A DNA stretch of 64,000 bases from CAWKGV01 sp963849305 (GTDB lineage Bacteria; Pseudomonadota; Alphaproteobacteria; Acetobacterales; Acetobacteraceae). Under the pieces are notes generated by a model. That model worked only from the letters and a program-made list of their open reading frames with translations. It did not search any database and was not told the DNA's origin. Positions 55,138-64,000 of this stretch are shown here, piece after piece (position 1 is the stretch's first letter; every line of letters begins with the position of its first letter). The DNA lies in contig CAWKGV010000007.1 of the NCBI GenBank assembly GCA_963849305.1, positions 1 through 64,000 on the forward strand. The letters run 5' to 3'. Both the position numbers and the translations under genes were made by a program.

Positions 55138-57024
55138 ATGGTCAAGCGGGCAATCATGCCGGCATTGTTGCTGGTGCTTGGCGCCGTACTGCCGGCTGCT
55201 GCACAACGCGAGACCGGCACGGTCTCGACCGGCCCACAGTCATCGAACTCAGCGCAATCCGGTTCGGTTACCGGGGCAACGGCGAACCTTGCCCCCAACG
55301 ACCCGGCCGGCGAATGGCACAGCCAAGCGCGGGACTACGCCAATTCCCGTTACAGCCCGCTCGACAAGATCAATACTGGGAACGTCGGCCAACTGCGCAT
55401 CGCCTGGTCGTTTTCGGACGGCATCAATTACGGCCACGAAGGCGCACCACTGGTGGTCGGTGACACGATGTACATCGTGGCGCCGTTCCCGAACGATGCT
55501 TACGCGCTCGATCTTTCGAAACCGGGGGCTCCGATCAAGTGGACATACACGCCGGAGCCCTCGCCGATGGCCATCGGCAAGGCGTGCTGCGATGCGGTGA
55601 ACCGCGGCGCGGCCTATGCCGATGGAAAGCTGATCTACAACCTGCTCGACGACCACACCGTCGCAGTCGATGCCGAGACCGGCAAGGAGGTGTGGCGCAT
55701 CAAGATGGGCAACGTCGAGAACGGGCAGACGATGACCATGGCGCCATTCGTCGTCGGCAACAAGGTGTTCGTCGGCAACAGTGGCGGCGAGATGGGCAAG
55801 ATCGGCTGGATCGCGCCCCTCGATGTCAAGACGGGCAAGGAGTTGTGGCGCGCCTACAGTACGGGGTCGGATCAGCTCGTCAAGATCGGATCCGACTTCA
55901 AGCCGTTCTACTCCTGGATGAAGGGCAAGGATCTGGGCCTGGCCAGCTGGCCGCCCGACATGTGGAAGCATGGAGCCGGTGCGGTCTGGGGGTGGATATC
56001 GGACGATCCGCAACTTAATCTGATCTACTACGGAACGAGCAACCCTGGACCGCGCGTGCCGGCGCAGCGCCCGGGCGACAACCTGTGGACCAGCGCGGTA
56101 TTCGCCCGCGATGCCGATACCGGAATGGCGAAGTGGGCGTACCAATTCACCCCGCACGACCAATGGGATTATGACGGCGTCAATGAGAATGTCCTGATCG
56201 ATCTGCCGATCAACGGCCAGACCCGCAAGGTGCTGGTCCACTTCGATCGCAACGCATACGCTTACACGATCGACCGCGCCACCGGTGAGGTCTTGGTCGT
56301 CGCGCCCTTTGCGTACCAAAACTGGTCCACCGGCATCGATCTCAAGACCGGCAGGCCCAAGGTCAACCCAGCCATGCAGCCCCAGCCCGATGTCAAGCTG
56401 GCGAACGTTTGCCCGCCGGACATCGGCGGCAAGGACTGGCAACCGTCGGCCTTTTCGCCGCGCACGGGTTTGCTCTACGCGGGGATCTTCAATATCTGCA
56501 TGGATGTCACGGATCACACGGTGTCCTACATCCCGGGCACGCCCTACGACGGCATGGAGATGACACGCCATCCGGCTCCTGGCGGCAACTGGGGCGAGTT
56601 CATGGCTTGGGACCCGGCCAAGGGAAAGAAAATCTGGTCGATCCGCGAGCGGTACATGACCATGAGTGGCGCCGTGGCGACGGCCGGCGACTTGGTGTTC
56701 TACGGCACCACCGATGGCTGGTTCCGCGCCGTGGACGCGCGCAGCGGGAAGGTTCTCTGGTCGCAGAAGCTTAGTTCGGGCGTGATCTCCCAACCGATGA
56801 CCTATCTCGGTCCGCATGGCCGGCAGTATGTCGCCGTCTATACCGGGGTCGGCGGGGCAGCGATGGTGAGCGCGTCGATGGCGGGTTTTCCGCCGCGGGG
56901 GAGCACGCTCTACGTGTTCTCGCTCGGAGGCGAGTCACCGAATGGCGGCCCGGGCATGATCACCACCGCCGGTGCCGGGCAGCCCGCCGCGATCCCGCCC
57001 AACGCAACAAGCCGCAGACGGTGA
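55138..57024 (+). CDS. PQQ-dependent alcohol dehydrogenase with lanthanide-type active site
   Basis: A 628-residue periplasmic quinoprotein. Signal peptide MVKRAIMPALLLVLGAVLPA ends AAAQ. Eight-bladed propeller W-motifs follow. The vicinal disulfide that clamps PQQ is KACCDAV (about Cys150-151). Metal ligands are Glu in GNSGGEMGK (about 218), Asn in YYGTSNPGP (about 302) and the Asp of HDQWDYDGVN (about 344). The extra Asp two residues later (about 346) is the marker of XoxF/ExaF-type lanthanide enzymes; calcium MxaF has Ala there. It oxidises methanol, ethanol or other alcohols, passing electrons to cytochrome c. Confidence 0.9.
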   Translation: MVKRAIMPALLLVLGAVLPAAAQRETGTVSTGPQSSNSAQSGSVTGATANLAPNDPAGEWHSQARDYANSRYSPLDKINTGNVGQLRIAWSFSDGINYGHEGAPLVVGDTMYIVAPFPNDAYALDLSKPGAPIKWTYTPEPSPMAIGKACCDAVNRGAAYADGKLIYNLLDDHTVAVDAETGKEVWRIKMGNVENGQTMTMAPFVVGNKVFVGNSGGEMGKIGWIAPLDVKTGKELWRAYSTGSDQLVKIGSDFKPFYSWMKGKDLGLASWPPDMWKHGAGAVWGWISDDPQLNLIYYGTSNPGPRVPAQRPGDNLWTSAVFARDADTGMAKWAYQFTPHDQWDYDGVNENVLIDLPINGQTRKVLVHFDRNAYAYTIDRATGEVLVVAPFAYQNWSTGIDLKTGRPKVNPAMQPQPDVKLANVCPPDIGGKDWQPSAFSPRTGLLYAGIFNICMDVTDHTVSYIPGTPYDGMEMTRHPAPGGNWGEFMAWDPAKGKKIWSIRERYMTMSGAVATAGDLVFYGTTDGWFRAVDARSGKVLWSQKLSSGVISQPMTYLGPHGRQYVAVYTGVGGAAMVSASMAGFPPRGSTLYVFSLGGESPNGGPGMITTAGAGQPAAIPPNATSRRR

Positions 57025-57031
57025 GGTTGAT

Positions 57032-57691
57032 ATGAGCATTCAGCGTTCGGCGCTACGAGCGTTTCCAGCAATTGCCCTATCGACCGTTCTGGCGGGGATC
57101 GGCCCGGCCAGTGCGGCCGGTGGCCCGACACAGCCGTCGCACGCGCAACCTTCGTGGATCGCGCTGCCGCCCGAAGGGCTACAGGCGCGCGTGCCGCTGG
57201 GGGAACTCGCCGCAAGCCCTGAGAGCAACCTCGCGAGCGACATCGACAATCCCGCGGCTGGCCAGCCGCAGGCGATCGAGAGTGGCAAGGTTCTTTTTGC
57301 GGGGATGAACTGCGCGGATTGCCACGGCTTCGATGCCAAGGGCGGCATGGGACCCAATCTGACCGATAAGTATTGGCGATACGGGGGCACGCCAGCAGCC
57401 ATTTACAAATCGATCTACGAGGGGCGACCACAAGGCATGCCGGCGTGGGGAAAGGCGCTGCCACCACAATCGATCTGGCTGATCGTTGCCTATATCCAAT
57501 CTCTTGGCGGCGCTTTTCCTCCAAAAGCCTATCAGCACTCCCTCCAGGGCGACCGGCCCGGCGAGCTGGTTGCACCGGAGCTGGCATTCGAACAGTCGAT
57601 CGAGGGGCCGCCACCCCCACCCGGGGGGGCGCCATCGCAAGGCGGTGCCAATGCAGGCTCGCCGACCGCGGAGCCGTCCGGGCAGCGATAA
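57032..57691 (+). CDS. Cytochrome c, probable electron acceptor of the PQQ dehydrogenase
   Basis: A 219-residue exported protein with signal peptide ending PASAAGG and one heme site CADCH (about residues 94-98). GMGPNLTDKYWRYGG and RPQGMPAWGKALPP carry the axial Met region, as in cytochrome cL/XoxG-like proteins. The C-terminal tail is Pro/Gly-rich. It starts 7 bp after the dehydrogenase, with GAGGTT upstream, so it is the likely electron acceptor. Confidence 0.88.
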   Translation: MSIQRSALRAFPAIALSTVLAGIGPASAAGGPTQPSHAQPSWIALPPEGLQARVPLGELAASPESNLASDIDNPAAGQPQAIESGKVLFAGMNCADCHGFDAKGGMGPNLTDKYWRYGGTPAAIYKSIYEGRPQGMPAWGKALPPQSIWLIVAYIQSLGGAFPPKAYQHSLQGDRPGELVAPELAFEQSIEGPPPPPGGAPSQGGANAGSPTAEPSGQR

Positions 57692-57692
57692 G

Positions 57693-57781
57693 AGCATCGG
57701 CGCAACGGCGGCGCCGTCGGCCTCCTTCTTCCGGCCACGCCCGATCGATCCAGCTTGCGGCCGCGAGTGCAGCCGCCTCGG
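57693..57781 (-). pseudogene. Fragment duplicating the 5' coding region of glpX
   Basis: About 89 bp closely match glpX (plus-strand 54632-54716), with a few substitutions and a 4-base GATC duplication. On the minus strand it still reads AAALAAASWI then, in another frame, GRGRKKEADGAAV. It keeps the orientation of glpX and lies just after the cytochrome gene, so the two copies are direct repeats flanking the dehydrogenase-cytochrome pair. Confidence 0.85.
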
Positions 57782-57936
57782 GCGGCGCGACTCTGGCGCG
57801 TCTAGATGAGCACGCACCACGAAGGAGTGACATGCGCGCCTCGGGCCATGCTAAGCAGGCAATTGTATTGCGGATCCGGAGAAAGCCCGCTCCAATTCGC
57901 TCACCCACTCCCCGTCATCCCCAAAGGACCAGCACC

Positions 57937-59109
57937 ATGCCCATCTTGTCCGGGCGCGTGAGCCGGCTCGGCACCGAGTCCGCCTTCGAAGTACTGGCGC
58001 GGGCGAGCGCGTTGCAGCGTGAAGGCCGGAGCATCATCAATCTTGGCATCGGCCAGCCCGACTTCCCGACCCCCGACCACATCGTTGAAGCCGGGCGCAA
58101 GGCATTTGCGGATGGCCATCATGGCTACACGCCGGCGAACGGAATACTGCCGCTACGAGAGGCGGTTGCGGCCGACCTCCACCGCCGCCACGGCGTCTCG
58201 GTCTCGCCTGAGCGGGTGCTGATCGTGCCTGGCGGTAAGGTCACGATGTTCTTTGCCATCATGATGTTTGGCGAGGAGGGCGCGGAAATCGTCTATCCCA
58301 ATCCCGGTTTCCCGATCTACGAAAGCATGATTCGCTATTCTGGCGCGATCCCGGTGCCGATGCCTGTGCATGAGAGCAAGGGTTTTTCCTTCAGCGCCGA
58401 GGAGGTGCTCGCGCTGATCACGCCCCGCACGCGGCTGCTGATCCTGAACAGCCCCGCCAACCCGACCGGCGGCGTGGTGCCGAAAAGCGAACTTGACCAA
58501 CTGGTGGCTGGACTCGGACGCCATCCGGATGTCGCGATTCTTTCGGACGAGATATACGGCGAGATCCTGTATGGCGGCGCGCATGTCAGCCTTACCAACT
58601 ATCCCGAACTCTCCGATCGGCTAATCCTGCTGGATGGCTGGAGCAAGACCTATGCGATGACGGGCTGGAGACTAGGGTACGGCGTATGGCCGGCGGCGCT
58701 GTTCCCACATGCCGAACGGCTCGCGATCAATTCCCACTCCTGCGTCAATGCGGCAGCGCAATACGCGGGGATCGCCGCGCTGACTGGTCCGCGCGAGCCG
58801 GTGGAACGGATGGTCGCGGCATTTGCCCAGCGGCGTGCGTACATTGTACCGGCGCTGAACGCGCTCCCGGGTGTCGGTTGCGTCAACCCGGGCGGCGCTT
58901 TTTATGCATTTCCGAACATCCGCAGCACGGGTTTCGATTCCCGAACCCTTCAGTCGCGGCTTCTGGAGCAGACTGGAGTTGCCGCCGTTTCTGGCACCAG
59001 TTTCGGTGCCCTCGGAGACGGCCATCTCCGTTTCTCCTATGCGGCGAGCCTGGAAGCACTGAGTGAGGCCATCGGCCGTATCCGTGATTGGGTAGTCCAA
59101 TTCCGGTAG
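57937..59109 (+). CDS. PLP-dependent aminotransferase, class I/II
   Basis: A 390-residue fold-type I aminotransferase. IINLGIGQPDFPTPDHIVEA opens the family pattern, ILNSPANPTGGVV carries the Asn that contacts PLP, LSDEIYGEILY the Asp/Tyr pair, and DGWSKTYAMTGWRLGY the PLP lysine. The C-terminal LRFSYAAS carries the substrate Arg. It probably transaminates aspartate, alanine or aromatic amino acids. ATG 57937 follows AAAGGA. Confidence 0.92.
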   Translation: MPILSGRVSRLGTESAFEVLARASALQREGRSIINLGIGQPDFPTPDHIVEAGRKAFADGHHGYTPANGILPLREAVAADLHRRHGVSVSPERVLIVPGGKVTMFFAIMMFGEEGAEIVYPNPGFPIYESMIRYSGAIPVPMPVHESKGFSFSAEEVLALITPRTRLLILNSPANPTGGVVPKSELDQLVAGLGRHPDVAILSDEIYGEILYGGAHVSLTNYPELSDRLILLDGWSKTYAMTGWRLGYGVWPAALFPHAERLAINSHSCVNAAAQYAGIAALTGPREPVERMVAAFAQRRAYIVPALNALPGVGCVNPGGAFYAFPNIRSTGFDSRTLQSRLLEQTGVAAVSGTSFGALGDGHLRFSYAASLEALSEAIGRIRDWVVQFR

Positions 59110-59207
59110 AAGCATCTAATAATTTAGGAATCGAGCATTTTTGGTTCTCTTAACTTACGCATGGGGTCAGCTTTCCCCACCGTTACTACGCGCCGTCTAA
59201 TTTAGGC

Positions 59208-59237
59208 TTGACGGAGCTGCCATTGGGGCCCTACGAA
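59208..59237 (+). promoter_or_regulatory. Possible sigma70-type promoter for the Cys-rich gene
   Basis: TTGACG at 59208-59213 is followed after 18 bases by TACGAA. The -35 is good and the -10 imperfect. It lies about 75 bases before the start codon at 59312 in an AT-richer stretch. Confidence 0.3.
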
Positions 59238-59311
59238 TTTCTTTTAAAATTGCAAAAGCCGACCACGCTGAGATCTCCGTTCGACCACCCAGACAAATTG
59301 GGAGAGACGGA

Positions 59312-59974
59312 ATGATATACAGGCGGAACGTTAAAGGCTTGCGCCGGGCAATCTCCGCAACGGTGCTGTTGATCGGCTTGGGTGTTAGCATTGTGTCCGG
59401 GCCTCCCCGCAGCGTAGCAGACGAGGCCGGTCACGATTTTCAAATCTGTAAGGGGCGGTATGCCCTCTGCGCGGCATCCACCTGCAAACCAACGGGAAAT
59501 TCTATCACCGTGAATGTCATTGGTGGCGGCACCGCATCTTTTCCGGAATATGACTGCACCTGTCCGGTCTTTGACGGGCCCTCCATCGCTGACTTGAACG
59601 GCGGCAATATGCAGGGCTCCTGCGAACCACCGCCGGATCAGATTTGGTCGCTTTTTGCGCCCAGGCTTTACATACCACAGGCCATCAACAACTGGGTGCG
59701 CTTCGGGCCAGAAGCATTGGCGCCACCGCAAATTTGCCCAGCGAACCTGAACCTGGGCGACAAACTAGTGAACTGCTTCAGCTTCGCTTGCGACCACGCG
59801 CCACCGATCAACGGCGTCGCGGTAGCCACCTGTCACTGCCCGTTAGGCGAGTCGCTTGAGGGCACGCCGGTTTCCGCGGGCACGGCCTTCGCCACCCAAG
59901 CAGGGCAGGGAAACCAGGCGTTCTGTTCTCAGTTCCCCGTCAGCGGACCACTGCCGGCACCCGGCTTGCCTTGA
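59312..59974 (+). CDS. Secreted cysteine-rich protein of unknown function
   Basis: A 220-residue exported protein. An N-terminal signal (RRAISATVLLIGLGVSIVSG, cleavage near VADEAG) precedes a mature part with 12 cysteines. Two similar halves are visible: ICKGRYALCAASTC then YDCTCPVFDG, and ICPANLNL then NCFSFACDHAPP and TCHCPLGESL. Both have C-x4-C and CxCP. This suggests an internal duplication with disulfide bonds. ATG 59312 has GGGAG upstream. I recognise no family. Confidence 0.75.
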   Translation: MIYRRNVKGLRRAISATVLLIGLGVSIVSGPPRSVADEAGHDFQICKGRYALCAASTCKPTGNSITVNVIGGGTASFPEYDCTCPVFDGPSIADLNGGNMQGSCEPPPDQIWSLFAPRLYIPQAINNWVRFGPEALAPPQICPANLNLGDKLVNCFSFACDHAPPINGVAVATCHCPLGESLEGTPVSAGTAFATQAGQGNQAFCSQFPVSGPLPAPGLP

Positions 59975-60138
59975 CGACCGCACCATCGCACGGCGTTGAT
60001 AGCGATCGGCCATCAGCTTGGGGTCATCGCAGATGATCAATGCCGTGGCATCCTCCGCCTCACGTCAATTCGACTGATGCTGCGAAAGCTCGCAATCCAA
60101 CAAGAACTTTCCGAAAGGACACTACGAAGGGGGTCGAA

Positions 60139-61617
60139 ATGAGCAGGGTCGTGGCTTTTATTCTCAGCCTCCTCATTATGCCGATTGTAGGCGTGGCAGG
60201 AGCCAAGTCGGGTGCCGTTCTGGACACCATATCGACTCCTCCAATCTTCCAGAACCCTTTCATGGCACCCAATAACTTCAGCGAGATCCATTTCAACTCT
60301 TTTCAGACAGACACCACTTCCGTCAGTGGTCCTGCGAGTGCCAGCAGTCAGGCCGTGCAGCAGGGCTTGCTCAGGCCCATACCGGGGATCGCTGGAACGA
60401 TCGCGTTCAACTCAACCGGGCAGATCCTCACGGTCCTGGTTGCCCCGTCACATACGACCGCGGGCGAGAACACCCTAACCCTTCAGCTGATAGATCCTGT
60501 AACCCTCCGGATCCTCGCGGAGATAGACCTGCCCCCCAATCCTCGTTCCGGCGGGGTCAGCTTCTCCGGTGGAGGATACTTCTATATAGATAATTTAGAC
60601 CGTGTGGTTGCCATCACCACGAACCAGCAGCTCCGGATCTACGAGGTCGAAAATAATCAGTTCGAACTCGTTCAAACCTACTACCTCAGCCCTCAGATTA
60701 GCGACACTCTCGTTTCGGTTCTTCCCGATAGCGCAGGGAATCTGTGGTTCAATACCGAGCAGGCGAATGTGGGTTATGTCAACCCCAGCAGTGGGACGAT
60801 CAACATCGTCAATCTCAGGAATGCCGCGGGTGCAAACCCGGAAGAGACCATCACCAAATCGTTCGCGACGGACGAGAACGGAGGAGTTTACTTCCTCTCG
60901 GACTATGCTCTCTACCGCTTTCAGGTTGGTCCCGACGGGGCGCCCCAGAACACCTGGCGATCGGAGTACGACCGCGGGGTGCGGGAGAAGCCCGGTCAAA
61001 ATCAGCAAGGTTCGGGGACGACGCCGACCCTCTTTGACGACTTCGCCGGTAATCAATTCGTCGCTATCGCGGATAACGCCGACCCGTTCATGCACGTGAA
61101 TGTCTATAATCGGCAGACTGGCGCTTTACTCGCTCAGCAGGCCGTGTTCAGCGCATTTCCCCTGCGGAATGCTTGTGAGAATTCTCTGATTGCGGTGAAC
61201 CACTCCATCATCGTGGAGAACAATTACGGAAACCGCACGGTCACGAGCACCCTCGGCCCTCTGACCACTGTGCCTGGTGTTGATCGGGTCGATTTTGACC
61301 CGACGACGGATCAATCCCAGGTGGTCTGGGAAAATGTCACCGTGGCCATCCCGTCCGTTGTCTCGCAACTTTCGACAAGCGATGGGCTGGTGTACACTTA
61401 CGCAAAGGATGCCGAAGGTTGGTACTGGGCGGCACTGGACTTCCAGGACGGTTCGCTCGCCGCCAAATCGCGCGTGCCGTTGTCGAATGAACTAGGCGGC
61501 GTCTTGGCAAACAACTTTTACTCTGGCATCGGCATTGGACCTGACGGCAGCGCGTATGCGGGCGTTTTTGGTGGCATCGTGGTGTGGCGTCCTGAGCAGT
61601 CCAATAGCTCTGGCTGA
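60139..61617 (+). CDS. Secreted beta-propeller-like protein of unknown function
   Basis: A 492-residue exported protein with signal peptide MSRVVAFILSLLIMPIVGVA ending AGAK. The mature part has repeated beta-strand blocks with aromatic and Gly/Asp turns (LPDSAGNLWFNTEQANVGYV, SFATDENGGVYFLSDYAL, GIGIGPDGSAYAGVFGGIVV), typical of SMP-30/NHL-like propellers. No catalytic residues are recognised and only one cysteine is seen. ATG 60139 follows GAAGGGGGT. The DNA is less GC-rich than the housekeeping genes. Confidence 0.72.
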   Translation: MSRVVAFILSLLIMPIVGVAGAKSGAVLDTISTPPIFQNPFMAPNNFSEIHFNSFQTDTTSVSGPASASSQAVQQGLLRPIPGIAGTIAFNSTGQILTVLVAPSHTTAGENTLTLQLIDPVTLRILAEIDLPPNPRSGGVSFSGGGYFYIDNLDRVVAITTNQQLRIYEVENNQFELVQTYYLSPQISDTLVSVLPDSAGNLWFNTEQANVGYVNPSSGTINIVNLRNAAGANPEETITKSFATDENGGVYFLSDYALYRFQVGPDGAPQNTWRSEYDRGVREKPGQNQQGSGTTPTLFDDFAGNQFVAIADNADPFMHVNVYNRQTGALLAQQAVFSAFPLRNACENSLIAVNHSIIVENNYGNRTVTSTLGPLTTVPGVDRVDFDPTTDQSQVVWENVTVAIPSVVSQLSTSDGLVYTYAKDAEGWYWAALDFQDGSLAAKSRVPLSNELGGVLANNFYSGIGIGPDGSAYAGVFGGIVVWRPEQSNSSG

Positions 61618-62069
61618 GGGGCCGCCTGTTTGATTCTCCCGGAAATATCGGCAAGTCTCAGCGGGATGTCGTGATAGGCGGTTCGGAGGAACTCTCCACC
61701 CCTCGGGCCCCGGTCGCACCGGGACCGAGCCACTCAGCGGCGCTATAACCCGTGCTGAATTGCTTTTTCGTTATACGCTCGGCGCCGGCTCGATATGCTT
61801 CCGGAAGCGGCACGAAACCAACTCGATCCAGTTACTTGTGACGGCGGCAAGAAGCCAACTTGATCCAGATATTTGCGTGCAATGCCCACCCTCCAGTGCA
61901 ACCGCCCACAGCAGGAAGCGGCGCAGCGCCTCCGCCTTCTTGGGATCGCGCTGTCGCCAATGACATTCAGGGTTGCTCGACCCCGACAGGGCGGGGTCGA
62001 ATAGGCAGTTACTCGGCCGTCTGACTACAAACGCGCCCGACAGCGATGAAACTTTACTAGGACCTATCG
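61618..62069. other. Intergenic region with repeats between the propeller gene and the Tat-exported gene
   Basis: This 452-bp gap has no gene I accept. An 18-bp near-direct repeat, GAAACCAACTCGATCCAG (61814) and GAAGCCAACTTGATCCAG (61851), lies 37 bases apart. A minus-strand frame includes DPKKAEALRRFLLWAV, faintly like the C-terminus of phosphate-binding PstS proteins, possibly a relic. Confidence 0.45.
61977..62000. terminator. 9-bp hairpin, possible terminator
   Basis: TCGACCCCG, a 6-base loop ACAGGG, then CGGGGTCGA. No T-run follows, so termination is uncertain; it lies about 70 bases before the next start codon. Confidence 0.4.
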
Positions 62070-64000
62070 ATGGAGACACGGCGAAAATTCATTCGGCTGA
62101 CGTCTGCAAGCCTTGGTGTCTTGCTGATCGGGGGGGCCGGCCGGGCCACGGCTCAAGCCCGGCCGCCGCTGATTCTTCAGCTAGAGGCACTTTGCCGGCG
62201 GTTGGCGCCACTCGGATGGCAAAAGATGATGCTTGCTGTGACAGGCGGGGCGCTGGACATCACCGCGCCCGATCTCGCCCGCGAACTCGCCAAGCCGGTC
62301 CCGATCGATCGCAGTTATCCCGGCTTCGGCGATTTCGCGCTCGCGGGAAACCGGGGGATCGAGCCAGGCCGGCCGGACCAAAGCTTGCTCTATCACGCGC
62401 TTGCCGCGCCAACCGTCGTGTTGGATCCCGCGGGACGCAAGCTGGGCGGCTTTCCGACCGTCGAAGAGATCGACATTGTCGAAAACTACATCTACGCGGC
62501 GCGCGCTGCCACACTGGACGCGCTCCATGCGGCGACCAACGGCCTGCCGGTTGCCATTGCGACGTTCGCGCTGCATTACCGCAACGCGCCTGATTCGGTC
62601 AGCGGCAAGCATGCGCAACTCTGCTTCTCCCGCACCGGAATAGCGAGGCTCGGAGATCTCGAGCCGTTCTACGACGCCCCCCGGCGTTGCTTTGCCGGCC
62701 TCGATCCCCACCGTCCCTACAGCTTTCGCGTTGTGCCGACCCGATTCGCGCCGTTTCTCGCGGTTCGTGTGCCGGGCCGGGTCGGGGATTTCGGCCCGCA
62801 GGATGCGCTCGCCGAGGATGCGGACCGGGAGTTCTGGGTTCCGCTGCACAAGCTGTTTAGCGGTCGCGAATGCATCCCGGCCTCGACCTCCAGGTTGCGC
62901 TCAGCAGCGGATTGCGGAACGACTTGCTCGCTTCGTTTCACCGCTTTCTGGAGTTTCAGGGCTTTCGAAACAACTACTACGGCGACGTACTGAAGGATTA
63001 TCCGTTCACGATCGAGAATTCGCGCATCGCGGAACTTTCCTCCCGCCGCGACTACGGCCCCGGGGTGCTCGTTCCCCATCCGGAGCCCTTTATCCTGCCG
63101 GCGACGTTCCGCGGACGGCCTCTGACGTTTCCGGTCGATCCCGCCTTTACCGGGGAGCCCGCCAATATCCAGATGTCGTCGCCCATGGTGTTGCCGGACC
63201 TGACCGGTACCCTCAACGAGCCGAATTACCTCGACGATGCCGCGCAGGAGACGCGGCGCCCCGCACCGCAATACATCAACGCGCGTCACGCAGTAGAAAA
63301 TGGCCACGTGGTCAACTTGAACGACAGCCCGGATCTGATGAAGATCCTTGCGCGCGGCGACTTCGATGCGCTGCATTATGTTGATACCAGCGGCGATGGC
63401 TGGGTGATCGCCGAATGTCCCCAGTTGCGGCAGGCGGGGCTAACAAGCATCGCCGCCTTCTGCATGGTCGGCTTGCCGGACTTCCTGCCAAACGTGACTC
63501 AACGCGACCTGATGCTGTGGTGGCGGCGCGACGTGCCGGAGCCGCTTCGTGCTGCCTTGTGGGCGATTCCGCCGTTCGCCCTGTCTCAGACCCGCGTCGC
63601 CGCTGACGTGGAGCTGCCGGTTGGCTTCAGCATCAAAGACGACACTGTCACCGCCATCGTCTCACAGCCCGAAGCCCCAGGAGCGCCGGTGCAGAGCGTG
63701 AACGGACCGTATGAATTGCAGAAAGTGGGCCTACCCGACGGCTCGACCGGGGTTTTCGACCCGGGATGGGATACCAGCCTCGGGACACAATACGATGGCC
63801 CGACGCACACGCTGAAACGGTACCTTGCGGGTCATGGGCTCGGCTCGCCGTTCATCGAGGATGCCAAGCTGTGCGCCGCGCTGGGCAGCTACTGGCCAGC
63901 GGCTGCCCCGGATGCAACGCGGGAATACGAGCCGAACAAGCCGTTGAGCGGAGTCCTGTATCCCTGGCCAAGTATCGTACCGCTGACCGACACCGAGATC
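62070..64000 (+). CDS. Tat-exported protein of unknown function, frameshifted and cut by the window end
   Basis: Starts METRRKFIRLTSASLGVLLI, a twin-arginine signal ending ATAQA. The first domain (GGFPTVEEIDIVENYIYAAR, KHAQLCFSRTGIARLGD) runs to FSGRECIP, then the frame changes at a CCC run (62876-62878); one more C would give GLDLQVALSSGLRNDLL. From there an uninterrupted frame runs to the window end, with DLMLWWRRDVPEPLRAALWA and AKLCAALGSYWPAAAPDATR. Over 640 residues are covered. Twin-arginine export suggests a folded, cofactor-bearing periplasmic enzyme. I do not recognise the family. Confidence 0.7.

Noticed and set aside
61890..61975. PstS C-terminal remnant on the minus strand
   Set aside because: Only about 16 residues (DPKKAEALRRFLLWAV) resemble the family; too short to call a pseudogene.

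Overview
The window looks like chromosomal DNA of a GC-rich alphaproteobacterium, most likely an Acetobacteraceae-type member of the Rhodospirillales. This is inferred from the uniformly high GC, the gene order pal-cpoB-tilS-ftsH-glmM, the block coaX-rnj-DUF1467-proS-lolC-lolD-der, a short alphaproteobacterial-type ProS, a phasin gene and a PQQ dehydrogenase with its cytochrome c. No rRNA, phage or CRISPR is visible. One partial tRNA-Ser(GCT) sits at the left edge.

Layout. 1-8.4 kb: minus-strand metabolic genes (GST, nitroreductase, secreted phosphoesterase, GH79-like hydrolase, SDR, amidohydrolase remnant, TRIC channel, M20 peptidase). 8.6-9.95 kb: a di-heme peroxidase. 9.9-17.2 kb: minus-strand housekeeping block thiD, glmM, ftsH, tilS, cpoB, pal. 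17.4-19.8 kb: 2-hydroxyacid dehydrogenase, acyl-CoA dehydrogenase and a tiny lipoprotein. 20-28.9 kb: a decayed, lower-GC surface-glycan island with a multi-domain glycosyltransferase pseudogene, a related uncharacterised protein, a sulfotransferase split by a complete IS66-family element with perfect 8-bp target duplications, and a TPR protein with an unrecognised C-terminal domain. 29-33 kb: a three-subunit molybdenum hydroxylase followed by a ThiS/MoaD-like ubiquitin-fold protein. 33-38.3 kb: an MFS transporter and a ribose/xylose-type ABC importer. 38.3-48.5 kb: plus-strand housekeeping (thiL, MFS, coaX, rnj, DUF1467, proS, lolC, lolD, der). 48.8-54.8 kb: a phasin-CBS fusion, an ATP-grasp protein, recJ and glpX. 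55-64 kb: a lanthanide-type PQQ dehydrogenase with its cytochrome c, an aminotransferase, a 12-cysteine secreted protein, a secreted propeller-like protein and a Tat-exported protein that runs off the window.

Two kinds of damage recur. First, single-base frameshifts break pal, coaX, the sugar-binding protein, the GH79 gene, IS66 tnpC and the last gene; several fall in short homopolymers, and since pal and coaX are normally important genes, base-level sequence errors are a serious possibility. Second, there are true internal losses: an SDR lacking the segment with its catalytic lysine, an amidohydrolase lacking most of its barrel, and a glycosyltransferase lacking most of its GT2 domain. An extra 89-bp copy of the glpX 5' region lies beyond the PQQ dehydrogenase-cytochrome pair, so that pair is bracketed by direct repeats.
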